32,527 nucleotides of DNA from a virus (IMGVR_UViG_3300049197_000013:1-32527); one strand, 5' to 3'; shown: positions 24,045 to 30,717, numbered from the stretch's first letter. Numbers and translations are program-made. Notes: generated by a model not told the origin, from the sequence alone.

Positions 24045-24077
24045 TTTGCAAAAGCCGTTTTAACTGTAGTATCTTTG
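24045..24077 (+). promoter_or_regulatory. Bacteroidota-type promoter for the right operon
   Basis: TTTG at 24045-24048 and TATCTTTG at 24070-24077 match the -33 TTTG and -7 TAnnTTTG elements of Bacteroidota primary promoters, with 21 bases between them. The first gene starts at 24106, so transcription would begin about 5-8 bases after the -7 element, leaving a leader of some 20 bases. Confidence 0.8.
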
Positions 24078-24091
24078 ATTCATTAAAACGG
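24055..24091. promoter_or_regulatory. Perfect 9-bp inverted repeat centred on the -7 element, operator candidate
   Basis: CCGTTTTAA (24055-24063) and TTAAAACGG (24083-24091) are exact reverse complements separated by 19 bases. Their centre, 24073, falls inside the TATCTTTG box. A dimeric repressor bound here would block the right-arm promoter. No phage repressor gene was recognised in the window. Confidence 0.6.
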
Positions 24092-24105
24092 GAACGAAAC
24101 TGATT

Positions 24106-24498
24106 ATGGAAACCCTACAATTAAAAAATTACCCTAAACCAGGCTGGAAAGTTTGGGACAGCAAGAAGATAGAATACCGTGGATACAGAATTGACCCCTG
24201 GGAATATGGTGGTTACACTTTCTGCCGTGGTGATTACGACGCGGAGTTAGTAGGCGAAGATTGGAAAGGAAATGCACGTATCGCCGACTCAATCGATCAC
24301 GCTATTGAACTAATCGACGAAGAAATAGCAGAGAGGAACAATACCTACGTTTTTCTCAGTCCGTCAGGAAAATACCTGGTTGCTGTCTCTGCGGAAGATT
24401 TAGAGGGAGCAATGCAATGTAGTGATGTCAAGCGCGGCGCAACACTTTTGAGTGTGAACAAGGTGAGGATTGAAGATTACAAATTTCCACAAAGATGA
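24106..24498 (+). CDS. Hypothetical protein, first gene of right operon
   Basis: A 130-residue protein starting METLQLKNYPKPGWKVWDSK. It has IEYRGYRIDPWEYGGYTFCR in the middle of a beta-rich N-terminal half, a helical stretch SIDHAIELIDEEIAERN near 62-78, and a C-terminal alpha/beta half (YVFLSPSGKYLVAVSAEDL). No family was recognised. It has no Shine-Dalgarno sequence and is the first gene after the promoter at 24045-24077, so it is probably expressed early. It overlaps the next gene as ATGA. Confidence 0.65.
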   Translation: METLQLKNYPKPGWKVWDSKKIEYRGYRIDPWEYGGYTFCRGDYDAELVGEDWKGNARIADSIDHAIELIDEEIAERNNTYVFLSPSGKYLVAVSAEDLEGAMQCSDVKRGATLLSVNKVRIEDYKFPQR

Positions 24499-24710
24499 AA
24501 ACCAAAGAACTAATACCCACGAACCACTTGAATGATAGAATGTACGTCTATCCTTCTTTTGCTAAGCAGGCAATGACATCAAAACAGGTTAAAGAAACAC
24601 TTTTAGCAACCGACAATTTTGTGACTGCTGCTGGCCGGGGCTGGAAGTTAAAAGTAAAAAGTCTTGGAGCTGGAATGCATGAGGTTAGTTTAATCCCATT
24701 TGAGTCTTAG
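24495..24710 (+). CDS. Small hypothetical protein
   Basis: A 71-residue basic protein starting MKTKELIPTNHLNDRMYVYP and ending in strands GRGWKLKVKSLGAGMHEVSL. No family was recognised. It is coupled by ATGA overlap to the preceding gene, which supports real translation. Confidence 0.55.
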   Translation: MKTKELIPTNHLNDRMYVYPSFAKQAMTSKQVKETLLATDNFVTAAGRGWKLKVKSLGAGMHEVSLIPFES

Positions 24711-24715
24711 AAACC

Positions 24716-24757
24716 ATGACCACTATATCCGCCCTCTTATTCGGTAAACAAAATTAG
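24716..24757 (+). pseudogene. Truncated copy of the start of the gene at 25013
   Basis: A 13-residue frame (MTTISALLFGKQN, then TAG) follows the preceding stop by 5 bases and resembles the first 13 residues of the gene at 25013 (MKTIQAILFGKDD). The DNA matches at 24 of 35 positions, including an 11-base block TATTCGGTAAA. It is most simply the remnant of a deleted duplicate; a tiny leader peptide is the alternative. Confidence 0.45.
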
Positions 24758-24763
24758 AAAGTT

Positions 24764-25009
24764 ATGGCACTTTATCACGGCTACGGAGAAGTAACAAAAG
24801 AGTACAAGACCTTGAAACCTAATAAGTCTATGTGTTCTGGTTGTTACAATAATCAGTACAACTACGGACTTGGTGGAGCTAAAGAGTGCTGGTCATTCTG
24901 TGATGCAAAGGTGGTTGATAAGATCGCTTACCCGAACATCCATTGCACATCCTCCCAAAGATTGAAGTATAAGAAAACATTGTCTTGTTATCACGGTGTA
25001 AACAAATAA
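24764..25009 (+). CDS. Small cysteine-rich protein
   Basis: An 81-residue protein starting MALYHGYGEVTKEYKTL. Five cysteines cluster as CSGC at about 24-27, CWSFC at 42-46, then one at about 61 and one near the end (LSCYHG). The CxxC and CxxxC arrangement suggests a metal site or disulfides, but the spacing fits no family I know. It lies in the early gene array with short gaps on both sides. Confidence 0.55.
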   Translation: MALYHGYGEVTKEYKTLKPNKSMCSGCYNNQYNYGLGGAKECWSFCDAKVVDKIAYPNIHCTSSQRLKYKKTLSCYHGVNK

Positions 25010-25012
25010 GCC

Positions 25013-25279
25013 ATGAAAACCATTCAAGCCATACTATTCGGTAAAGACGATAATCTGGAAGTGAAAGTAAGTTACTCCGGTGAAGAGTCTGAAGATGGAA
25101 GAACGTTCGTAGTGAATAACTGCATCGTTACCCAGGATCGATTCTTTCGTTGCGGCGACATATACGCCGACGTTCAGAAGTTCATTGAAGATGAAGAAAA
25201 ATATCCTGTCTCAATATCCTGTGAAATAATACAGGAAGTTAAAGAGCAAGTTCAAACCATTAAAAGTATAGCAGCATGA
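25013..25279 (+). CDS. Small hypothetical protein
   Basis: An 88-residue protein starting MKTIQAILFGKDDNLEVKVS. It is beta-rich at first (RTFVVNNCIVTQDRFF) with a helix around YADVQKFIEDEEKY. The C-terminus EVKEQVQTIKSIAA resembles the end of the following gene (EALKQVQISKPLAA). No family was recognised. It overlaps the next gene as ATGA within the repeated junction TAGCAGCATGA. Confidence 0.55.
   Translation: MKTIQAILFGKDDNLEVKVSYSGEESEDGRTFVVNNCIVTQDRFFRCGDIYADVQKFIEDEEKYPVSISCEIIQEVKEQVQTIKSIAA
25269..25279 (+). repeat. Gene-junction repeat TAGCAGCATGA, copy 1
   Basis: TAGCAGCATGA at the overlap of the genes at 25013 and 25276; it recurs exactly at 25652-25662. Similarity extends upstream (CAAGTTCAAA in both), so both upstream genes end in similar codons. 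Confidence 0.7.
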
Positions 25280-25662
25280 CCGAGGTTAAGAAATACCAAT
25301 TAACAAAAGAGGATTGCCAAGTACGGTTAGATAAAATCAATGGCGTTTGCGATCAGTGTGGTGGAAAACTGGAGCCGATTGAAACAGTTGACAATGCTAA
25401 CAATCCAACTTTTTGGGGTGGGTGCATGTCGTGTTCTAAATTCCATTGGGGCACATCTCGCGAGGTATTTGAAGCCGCGGTGATCTTAGTTGATAAATGC
25501 TTCTATGTGGCCTACCATCACATGAAGAAACCAGACCAAAAATCAGAAGCCGAACGCTTCAAGTATTGGAGGGAGAGTCAAATCTCAGGTGCATGTAGGT
25601 TAGTCCGAGATGTACAAGAAGCACTAAAACAAGTTCAAATATCTAAACCATTAGCAGCATGA
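25276..25662 (+). CDS. Zinc-ribbon-like hypothetical protein
   Basis: A 128-residue protein starting MTEVKKYQLTKEDCQVRLDK. A zinc-ribbon-like pattern is seen as CDQCGGKLEPI (about 25-35) and GGCMSCSKFHWG (about 49-60), that is CxxC-x21-CxxC. The rest is helical (REVFEAAVILVDKCFYVAYH). The function is unknown; a nucleic-acid or protein-binding role is possible. The start ATG overlaps the preceding stop (ATGA). Confidence 0.6.
   Translation: MTEVKKYQLTKEDCQVRLDKINGVCDQCGGKLEPIETVDNANNPTFWGGCMSCSKFHWGTSREVFEAAVILVDKCFYVAYHHMKKPDQKSEAERFKYWRESQISGACRLVRDVQEALKQVQISKPLAA
25652..25662 (+). repeat. Gene-junction repeat TAGCAGCATGA, copy 2
   Basis: Second exact copy of the 11-base junction seen at 25269-25279, again spanning the stop of one gene and the ATGA start of the next. 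Confidence 0.7.
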
Positions 25663-25934
25663 TAACCCTACGTATCAAAACCTCAGAGCTACCGGCATTG
25701 ATTGGAGTGTGTGGTCTTCGTTTGATCAGCTTCGAACATGCTACAGAAGGACCGACAACCTTTGTAACCATAGACATTGATCCCTCAACAGGACTTTATC
25801 TGATGAAAGAATTCGGGGAAAGGGTTGCCGAAGACAGGCACTTCGATGAACTGTGCGACAGAGTAGGTGGAAGCCAGGATCAAAGAATCTTTGACCTGAT
25901 GGCGGAGATTAACAAACCATTCAGAAATCTTTAA
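25659..25934 (+). CDS. Small hypothetical protein
   Basis: A 91-residue protein starting MITLRIKTSELPALIGVCGL. It has alternating strands and helices (TTFVTIDIDPSTGLYLMKEF) and a helical acidic C-terminus. No family was recognised. It is coupled to the preceding gene through the TAGCAGCATGA junction. Confidence 0.55.
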   Translation: MITLRIKTSELPALIGVCGLRLISFEHATEGPTTFVTIDIDPSTGLYLMKEFGERVAEDRHFDELCDRVGGSQDQRIFDLMAEINKPFRNL

Positions 25935-25940
25935 GCTCCC

Positions 25941-25988
25941 ATGACAGAGGTTAAACAATCAGAGGTAAGGATAAATCGATTCACCTAA
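25941..25988 (+). pseudogene. Truncated copy of the start of the gene at 25276
   Basis: A 15-residue frame starting MTEVKQSEVRINRFT then TAA. Its first five residues and the DNA (ATGACaGAGGTTAAa) match the start of the gene at 25276 (MTEVKKYQL; ATGACcGAGGTTAAg). It follows the previous stop by 6 bases. It is probably a leftover of a deleted paralogue. Confidence 0.4.
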
Positions 25989-26011
25989 AAAAGAAGATAA
26001 ACAGTAAAACC

Positions 26012-27133
26012 ATGTTCAAGAAATTGGAAAACAACAGACCTTTTTTAAAGATGGCATTCGAAGGCTTCGCCGGGGACGGTAAGACTTTCACCGCCACACA
26101 GGTTGCAATCGGCGTCCATAAACTGATCGGATCCACAAAGCCGATTGCATTATTCGATACGGAAAAAGCATTCAAGGCATTGAAGCCACAATTCGATGAG
26201 GCTGGAATCGAAGCAGTGGTCAACGATGAAGAAAGAAGCCTTGCCGCTCTGAACCAGGCTATCAAGTGGTGCGAAGATGGCAACGCCGATATTCTACTGA
26301 TCGACTCCATCACCCACGTATGGGAGGAATTCTTACGGGCATATCTCAACCGTCCCGGAAAGAACGGGGAACCTATCAAGCGCAACCGCTTGGAGTTTCA
26401 GGATTGGGGTGTACTCAAACCTCAATGGAAAGAAATGTTTTCAAATCCATTCGTGCTTGCAAAGTGCCACATCATTTTCACGGGCCGCGCTGGGTACGAG
26501 TATTCCGACGAAAGGAACGAAGATACCGGCAAGCGTGAAATCTATAAGTCTGGAATCAAGATGAAGGCTGAAACCGAAACAGCATTCGAACCGGATATTT
26601 TGGTTCTCATGCAAAAGGTTCAGGAACTCATTGGAGAAAAGAAACAAATATGGCGTGAGGCTATGGTCATCAAAGACCGTACAACACAGATCGACGGCAA
26701 ACAATTCAAGAACCCGACCTTCGAAGACTTCTACCCGGCTGTAAAGGTTCTGCTTGACGGCACAATCAGAGAAGTCCACGGCGCAACAATTCCGGACACG
26801 TTCGAAGAATTTGAAAACAGGTATTCCATCGCAGCAAAGGAACGTGAAATTCTGTTCGCTGAAATTGAGGGCTGCTTTGCCCTAATGGGTTTCGGCACAG
26901 GCGCGGAAGACAAGCAAAAGAAAACCTGGATCATGAACCAAATATATGGTGTGAATAGTCTGGAAATGCTTTCGAAGCGTTCGAACAAAGACATCCGCGA
27001 GGGGCTTACCAAAGTGAAAACGTTCGCCGACAAATACAAAGAGTATTTGAATGAGTGCATCGACAACGACGTGCCTGTCGATAAAAAGAAGATTGCTGAA
27101 TTCATGAAGGAACTTGTAAACGTACCTGCATAA
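26012..27133 (+). CDS. P-loop ATPase, RecA-like/AAA_24 (possible Sak4-type recombination protein)
   Basis: A 373-residue protein with a RecA-like core. Walker A is GFAGDGKTFTA (18-28) and Walker B is ADILLIDSITHVW (about 92-104). A Gln/Glu-rich helical region and a basic stretch (KRNRLEFQDWGVLKPQWKEM) follow, with HIIFTGRAGYEY as a later core strand. Phage AAA_24/Sak4-type ATPases assist single-strand annealing and recombination. This one is longer than the minimal Sak4 and has a helical C-terminal extension (about 260-373). The next gene begins immediately after its stop (TAAATG). The annealing role is inferred from family resemblance. Confidence 0.7.
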   Translation: MFKKLENNRPFLKMAFEGFAGDGKTFTATQVAIGVHKLIGSTKPIALFDTEKAFKALKPQFDEAGIEAVVNDEERSLAALNQAIKWCEDGNADILLIDSITHVWEEFLRAYLNRPGKNGEPIKRNRLEFQDWGVLKPQWKEMFSNPFVLAKCHIIFTGRAGYEYSDERNEDTGKREIYKSGIKMKAETETAFEPDILVLMQKVQELIGEKKQIWREAMVIKDRTTQIDGKQFKNPTFEDFYPAVKVLLDGTIREVHGATIPDTFEEFENRYSIAAKEREILFAEIEGCFALMGFGTGAEDKQKKTWIMNQIYGVNSLEMLSKRSNKDIREGLTKVKTFADKYKEYLNECIDNDVPVDKKKIAEFMKELVNVPA

Positions 27134-27496
27134 ATGGACGGGATTCTGTTATCGACATACGTTGAGAACATCGCCACGCGAAAGGACAAGAGTGTCAAGA
27201 TAACACTTGGCACTCCTGAGCTTACACCGGCACAAGCGGGTCAATTATTCGGACTGAATAACGCCCTAGTGGCGACTTACTTGTGTTCAAAAGGAATCGA
27301 CAAACAAGAGATTGACCTGGTTGACAAGGCTGATATTGAAATGCAGGGCAAGAGCCAAAGCCAGCGACTTCGAAACGTGCTGTTCTTAAACTTCAAACAA
27401 AGCCCGGAAGGCTTCAAAGACTTCGATTCGTATTACAAAAATAAGACTGAGGCGATCATTGAACATTACAAAGGAAAACTTCAGCCAGACTTTTAA
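27134..27496 (+). CDS. Hypothetical protein adjoining the ATPase
   Basis: A 120-residue protein starting MDGILLSTYVENIATRKDKS and beginning directly at the ATPase stop (TAAATG). It contains a beta-rich first part (VKITLGTPELTPAQAGQLFG) and a helical second part (FKDFDSYYKNKTEAIIEHY). No family was recognised. Tight spacing suggests it works with the ATPase, perhaps in DNA metabolism (inference). Confidence 0.6.
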   Translation: MDGILLSTYVENIATRKDKSVKITLGTPELTPAQAGQLFGLNNALVATYLCSKGIDKQEIDLVDKADIEMQGKSQSQRLRNVLFLNFKQSPEGFKDFDSYYKNKTEAIIEHYKGKLQPDF

Positions 27497-27498
27497 TC

Positions 27499-27517
27499 AA
27501 ACTGTTAACCCCATGAG
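27499..27517 (+). repeat. Leader repeat AAACTGTTAACCCCATGAG, copy 1
   Basis: This 19-base sequence covers the last 14 bases before an ATG and the first 5 bases of the gene at 27513. It recurs exactly at 28167-28185 before the gene at 28181. The two genes are otherwise unrelated. Confidence 0.75.
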
Positions 27518-28160
27518 CTATCAAGTTACAAGGCATTCAGACCCGCAGACGTTTCCTCAGTTGGCTAACTGTGTGTCTTATTTCAACTTCTGGATATTCA
27601 AGCATTTCCCGGAAGATTTGAATTGCTGGATTGCGGGCGGTGCTGTGCGCGACTATTTCTCTACGGGCAAGATGACAGAATCGGATATTGATTTCTTCAT
27701 GGCTGATCGTAAGACTATGGCGCGGCTGGTCGTGTTGCTTCGAAAGGTCTTCAAGTTCAAGCACTACATGATTACAAAGAACGCAATCAAGGGCTACGGG
27801 ATGATCGGCGGTAAGAAGCAGGACATTGACGTTGTCAAAATACCATGCGATACGATGGAGAGTACGATTGACCGATTCGACTATACCATTTGTTGCTTCG
27901 CTGTGAATCGTAAGTCTGTTGTGCATCATCCTTCCGCCCCTTTTGACCTTATGGCGAAGCGATTGGTAATTAATAACCTCCCGTTTCCACTGTCAACTTT
28001 CCAAAGGATGCAAAAATTCTTAAAGCGTGACTACTGGATTTGTAACGGCGGCATGGTAGAGATCGCTAAGGCGATGGCCAAAATTGATTTCGAGAACCCT
28101 GCTGATAATCCGATTGAATTCTATCCAGACGGAACAGCGCGTATAGTTCGAATAGACTAA
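27513..28160 (+). CDS. Nucleotidyltransferase of the poly(A)/CCA-adding type
   Basis: A 215-residue protein. Residues 42-47 GGAVRD and 57-62 SDIDFF (with ES before them) match the class II nucleotidyltransferase signature (GGxVRD...D-x-D), where the Asp pair binds catalytic metal. The rest is alpha/beta with KGYGMIGGKKQDIDVVKI (about 95-112), giving a third Asp. It is far shorter than a full CCA enzyme, so it is a head-domain-only form. The start is ATG at 27513, because the longer frame from 27459 begins inside the upstream gene. Possible roles are tRNA-end repair, RNA tailing or AMP transfer to a protein; the sequence does not tell. Confidence 0.75.
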   Translation: MSYQVTRHSDPQTFPQLANCVSYFNFWIFKHFPEDLNCWIAGGAVRDYFSTGKMTESDIDFFMADRKTMARLVVLLRKVFKFKHYMITKNAIKGYGMIGGKKQDIDVVKIPCDTMESTIDRFDYTICCFAVNRKSVVHHPSAPFDLMAKRLVINNLPFPLSTFQRMQKFLKRDYWICNGGMVEIAKAMAKIDFENPADNPIEFYPDGTARIVRID

Positions 28161-28166
28161 GCAAAT

Positions 28167-28185
28167 AAACTGTTAACCCCATGAG
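28167..28185 (+). repeat. Leader repeat AAACTGTTAACCCCATGAG, copy 2
   Basis: Exact second copy of the 19-base leader at 27499-27517, again placing its ATG as the gene start (28181). Confidence 0.75.
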
Positions 28186-28627
28186 AGCAACAAAATATAA
28201 AGCATGGCTTCCTTCCGATAAGTTTATGGGAGTGCCTTTTGATCTGGCTGAGGAGCTTACTTCGGGTGGATCATGTGATTGGCCGAGTGATACAATTTTT
28301 CTGCAATCGACCGGACACTCAGACCAAAAGGATGTCGAAATATTCGAAGGTGATATTCTCAGAGAAACCATTGAATTGGAGGAGGGTGACGTTAATCACT
28401 ACTTCATTGTAACGTGGATTTCTGAATGGTGTTTACTCGCAGCACTTCTACACACAGAGTATGAAAAGTATGTAAAGTATGGCGCTGATTCTCTTGATGA
28501 ATCAATGTTCTGGACTTTCACTATAGAGCGTGGTAATCAATTCGCGGTCTGCGGAAACATCCATCAACATCCAAATTACATTCAGAACGCATTAGTCGAG
28601 GAAGGTAAATCATTTGACGAGTTATGA
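28181..28627 (+). CDS. YopX family protein
   Basis: A 148-residue protein of the YopX family, common in phages of Gram-positive and Bacteroidota hosts. Family blocks are a start with RATKYKAWLPSDKFMGV, then IFLQSTGHSDQKDVEIFEGD (the 'QyTGlkDkng-eIyEGDil' signature) and near the end FAVCGNIHQHPNYI (the 'vvGNIyenPeL' signature). The function of YopX is unknown. It is followed by an ATGA-overlapping small membrane protein gene. Confidence 0.85.
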   Translation: MRATKYKAWLPSDKFMGVPFDLAEELTSGGSCDWPSDTIFLQSTGHSDQKDVEIFEGDILRETIELEEGDVNHYFIVTWISEWCLLAALLHTEYEKYVKYGADSLDESMFWTFTIERGNQFAVCGNIHQHPNYIQNALVEEGKSFDEL

Positions 28628-28800
28628 GAAAGAATCTAATAGCTAAAGACTCCGACAGGCTTTGCGTCTTAGGGGATGACAACGAGAAGTTCAAGAGGAC
28701 TTTGATCAGGGACGCTTTTCTGCTGGCCTTGATAACGTTCGCTTGTGTCGCAGGAATATTTACAGTCTTGTATCTAGCAGCTAAGGGGATAATTGATTGA
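28624..28800 (+). CDS. Small single-pass membrane protein
   Basis: A 58-residue frame starting MRKNLIAKDSDRLCVLGDDN at the ATGA overlap with the YopX gene. A hydrophobic segment of about 20 residues (AFLLALITFACVAGIFTVLY) spans roughly 31-50, with a positively charged region before it. No family was recognised. The overlap and the intact membrane segment support it as a real gene. Confidence 0.55.
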   Translation: MRKNLIAKDSDRLCVLGDDNEKFKRTLIRDAFLLALITFACVAGIFTVLYLAAKGIID

Positions 28801-28807
28801 GAAACTT

Positions 28808-29104
28808 ATGGTAATGCAGAAAAAAGAAACGAAAGAAAGGGAGCCTATCGGAGAAACATTCAAAACTCTGATTGCTCTTGTTCACTTCCTGCGTGAAAAG
28901 CCAAGGCGAAGATTATCAGTTCACGTGGCACTTGGTGTAAGTGAGCGATCATTTTACAGGCATGTGCAAATGCTTGAGGCGTTAGGCGTACCGGTCGAAA
29001 AGGATTTTAACAACAGATATTTTATACCAGAACATACTTGCCCGCTCTGCGGGAAACAACCAGCAACCACCACTACGAATGACAGCAGTGCAGAGAGAAC
29101 TTGA
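28808..29104 (+). CDS. HTH DNA-binding protein with C-terminal zinc knuckle
   Basis: A 98-residue protein starting MVMQKKETKEREPIGETF. Residues about 20-65 hold a DeoR/HTH_11-type helix-turn-helix (RRRLSVHVALGVSERSFYRH, then VQMLEALGVPVEKDFNNRYF), in which 'S-x-x-ALGVSERSFYRHV' is the recognition part. The tail has a CPLCGK half-zinc motif. The start is ATG at 28808; a TTG start at 28793 is less likely. It probably acts as a transcription regulator for the early region (inference). It overlaps the next gene by 26 bases. Confidence 0.7.
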   Translation: MVMQKKETKEREPIGETFKTLIALVHFLREKPRRRLSVHVALGVSERSFYRHVQMLEALGVPVEKDFNNRYFIPEHTCPLCGKQPATTTTNDSSAERT

Positions 29105-29420
29105 CTTCAGCGTAACCGACAAAGCTATTGAAGCTGCAAGGGTACACGCCGACCAAGTACATGAGAAATGGAGCGATAAGGCTTTAGAGTTCCTAAAGGG
29201 CTACGCAGAGATAAACCCTTACTTCATGATCGAGGACGTGAGGAACGCAAGTGTAGGTCTGATCCCTGAACCTCCGACAAAGAAAGCCTGGGGAGCAATA
29301 GCGAGATCAGCAGCACACAAGGGAATGATAAGAAGGGCAGGCTACCAACAAGTAAAAAATGTAAAGGCTCACCATACGCCAGCAAGTGTGTGGCAGTCAT
29401 TGATAATAAAGAAACCCTGA
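29079..29420 (+). CDS. Hypothetical phage protein, possible winged-helix C-terminus
   Basis: A 113-residue protein starting MTAVQRELDFSVTDKAIEAA. The first half is helical (DKALEFLKGYAEINPYFMIE). The second half, with AWGAIARSAAHKGMIRRAGY and HTPASVWQSLIIKK, has the look of a winged-helix domain and recalls small phage proteins ending in 'hp-xSVWrSL'. Function unknown. It is the last gene before the noncoding region at 29421-29770. Confidence 0.6.
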   Translation: MTAVQRELDFSVTDKAIEAARVHADQVHEKWSDKALEFLKGYAEINPYFMIEDVRNASVGLIPEPPTKKAWGAIARSAAHKGMIRRAGYQQVKNVKAHHTPASVWQSLIIKKP

Positions 29421-29445
29421 ATCGTCAGACGGATGATATACAGGT

Positions 29446-29523
29446 AACCGGGGGCAAGAGGTCCGATTTAGTTTTTTCATAATCAAGGTTTGGTTTAAGT
29501 AAAAAGTCCCCCCGGTTTTTTTT
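29446..29523 (+). terminator. Long-loop terminator-like hairpin ending in T8
   Basis: AACCGGGGG/CCCCCGGTT is a perfect 9-bp, GC-rich stem directly followed by T8 (29516-29523) on the plus strand, after the stop at 29420. The loop is 54 bases, far longer than a standard terminator, so it may be a regulated or attenuated one. Confidence 0.55.
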
Positions 29524-29696
29524 GAATTATTGAGAATTGGTGTTAATCCGGGAAAATCGGATGGAGGTGTCAGCCCAAGTGGAGGTAAAAGGTTAAAACT
29601 ACCAACATGGCGATTGAGGCAGGTTGTTGAATACAGAAGTCCAGTTCGTCTGGAATAGAATAACTCTAACACCATTCTCTTTAAGATATACCGTAA

Positions 29697-29720
29697 GCCG
29701 GTCCGCGGTAGAGAGCCGGC
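29697..29720 (+). other. GC-rich hairpin upstream of methyltransferase gene
   Basis: GCCGG (29697-29701) pairs with CCGGC (29716-29720), with CCGCGG in the loop. An alternative pairing is TACCG (29689-29693) with CGGTA (29706-29710). It is followed by a T-rich stretch and lies 51 bases before the ATG at 29771. It could be a weak terminator or leader structure. Confidence 0.35.
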
Positions 29721-29770
29721 ACCTTTTAGACACTTAACCTTTTTCTTTCTATTTCTAATTACCTGAGAGT

Positions 29771-30553
29771 ATGGCTTTATCAGAAGTTTTTAATGAGGAT
29801 TGTTTAGCAGGTATGAAGCGATACCCTGATCGATATTTCGATCTACTAGTTACTGATCCCCCTTACGGAATGACGAATAACGAATGGGATAATCCAATTG
29901 ACTTAAACGCTTTGTGGCCTGAGTGGGAGCGTATTGTTAAGGAGGATGGAGCGATGATCTTCACGACAGCCCAGCCTTTCACCACTGATTTGATAGCATC
30001 TAACAAGCGTAATTTTCGGTATGACTTGATTTGGGAAAAGTCTATCGCTACGGGCTTTCTAAATGCAAACCGAATGCCTTTACGTGGGCATGAAGTAGTT
30101 TGTGTTTTCTATCGAAAGTTGCCTGTGTATAATCCTCAAAAGTACAAATTAGAAGGGCGACCATCATTCAAAAAAGGGAACAAGGCAAGAGGCTCTAAGA
30201 ATTACGGAACCTTCACACATGAAATGGATATAGGCTCGAAGGATGGCACAAGGTTTCCGCGCTCTGTTTTTACAGTTGACTACGAAAACTCATTCTTTGA
30301 CTCATCATTTGACTCAGTTCAAAAGATGATTCACCCAACTCAAAAACCAGTATCACTATTTCGATACTTGATTGCAACATACAGCAATAAAGGGGATAAA
30401 GTTCTCGACTGTTACATGGGTTCCGGGTCGTCGAGGGTAGCCGCTTTTGAGGAAAATCGAGATTATGTCGGATTTGAGATCAATGAAGAATATTTCAACA
30501 ATCAGCAAGCGCGTTTTACTAACCATACCAAACAACTAAAACTGATTGCATAA
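29771..30553 (+). CDS. DNA methyltransferase (beta class, N6-adenine or N4-cytosine)
   Basis: A 260-residue SAM-dependent DNA methyltransferase. The catalytic motif IV is DPPYG (29-33). HPTQKP (188-193) and the SAM motif I DCYMGSGSSRVAA (213-225) come later, so the order is that of the beta class. No restriction enzyme is nearby. Orphan phage methyltransferases usually protect phage DNA against host restriction or modify gene expression. The target base cannot be read from sequence: DPPY is used by both N6-adenine and N4-cytosine enzymes. Confidence 0.9.
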   Translation: MALSEVFNEDCLAGMKRYPDRYFDLLVTDPPYGMTNNEWDNPIDLNALWPEWERIVKEDGAMIFTTAQPFTTDLIASNKRNFRYDLIWEKSIATGFLNANRMPLRGHEVVCVFYRKLPVYNPQKYKLEGRPSFKKGNKARGSKNYGTFTHEMDIGSKDGTRFPRSVFTVDYENSFFDSSFDSVQKMIHPTQKPVSLFRYLIATYSNKGDKVLDCYMGSGSSRVAAFEENRDYVGFEINEEYFNNQQARFTNHTKQLKLIA

Positions 30554-30717
30554 TGATTCAGATACCCCGCCGCATCCGACTCTACAAAGCCTGTCATGCT
30601 CACTTATACTCTGAAGTAAAAGAGAAGTTAGCTACAGACAAAGAGATCAGAGCTTTAAGACATCTGGACAAAAAGGTAAGTGATTACTATGTGAGAGTGA
30701 ACGAACAAAAACTATGA
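30553..30717 (+). CDS. Small basic hypothetical protein
   Basis: A 54-residue, strongly basic protein starting MIQIPRRIRLYKACHAHLYS; the middle is helical (EVKEKLATDKEIRALRHLDK). ATG at 30553 overlaps the methyltransferase stop (TAATG), and its own stop overlaps the next start. No family was recognised. Coupling on both sides supports translation. Confidence 0.5.
   Translation: MIQIPRRIRLYKACHAHLYSEVKEKLATDKEIRALRHLDKKVSDYYVRVNEQKL
30690..30702 (+). repeat. Gene-junction repeat TGTGAGAGTGAAC, copy 1
   Basis: TGTGAGAGTGAAC near the end of the gene at 30553, 11 bases before the next ATG; repeated exactly at 30961-30973. Confidence 0.6.

Larger units (their letters stand above)
29421..29770 (+). 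ncRNA. Structured noncoding region, candidate regulatory RNA
   Basis: This is the only stretch over 300 bases without a credible gene. AACCGGGGG (29446-29454) pairs with CCCCCGGTT (29509-29517). TCCGATTT (29462-29469), inside that loop, can pair with AAATCGGA (29554-29561), which would make a pseudoknot. ATCCG/CGGAT (29546-29562) and GCCGG/CCGGC (29697-29720) are further stems. No known riboswitch or tRNA was recognised. Whether it is transcribed from its own promoter is unknown. Confidence 0.4.

Noticed and set aside
26731-27213. Minus-strand 160-residue frame
   Set aside because: It is antisense to the P-loop ATPase gene, whose Walker motifs and spacing are clear.
28793-28807. TTG start for the HTH gene
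   Set aside because: Two ATG codons lie in frame at 28808 and 28814, and the extra residues add nothing recognisable.
29397-29675. Minus-strand 92-residue frame covering the noncoding region
   Set aside because: It runs through the GC stem and T-run and has low-quality composition; the RNA-level structure explains the region better.
29637-29692. tRNA-like segment with a TTCG loop hairpin and a later ACACCA
   Set aside because: Only one arm resembles a T-arm; no acceptor, D or anticodon stem can be paired around it.
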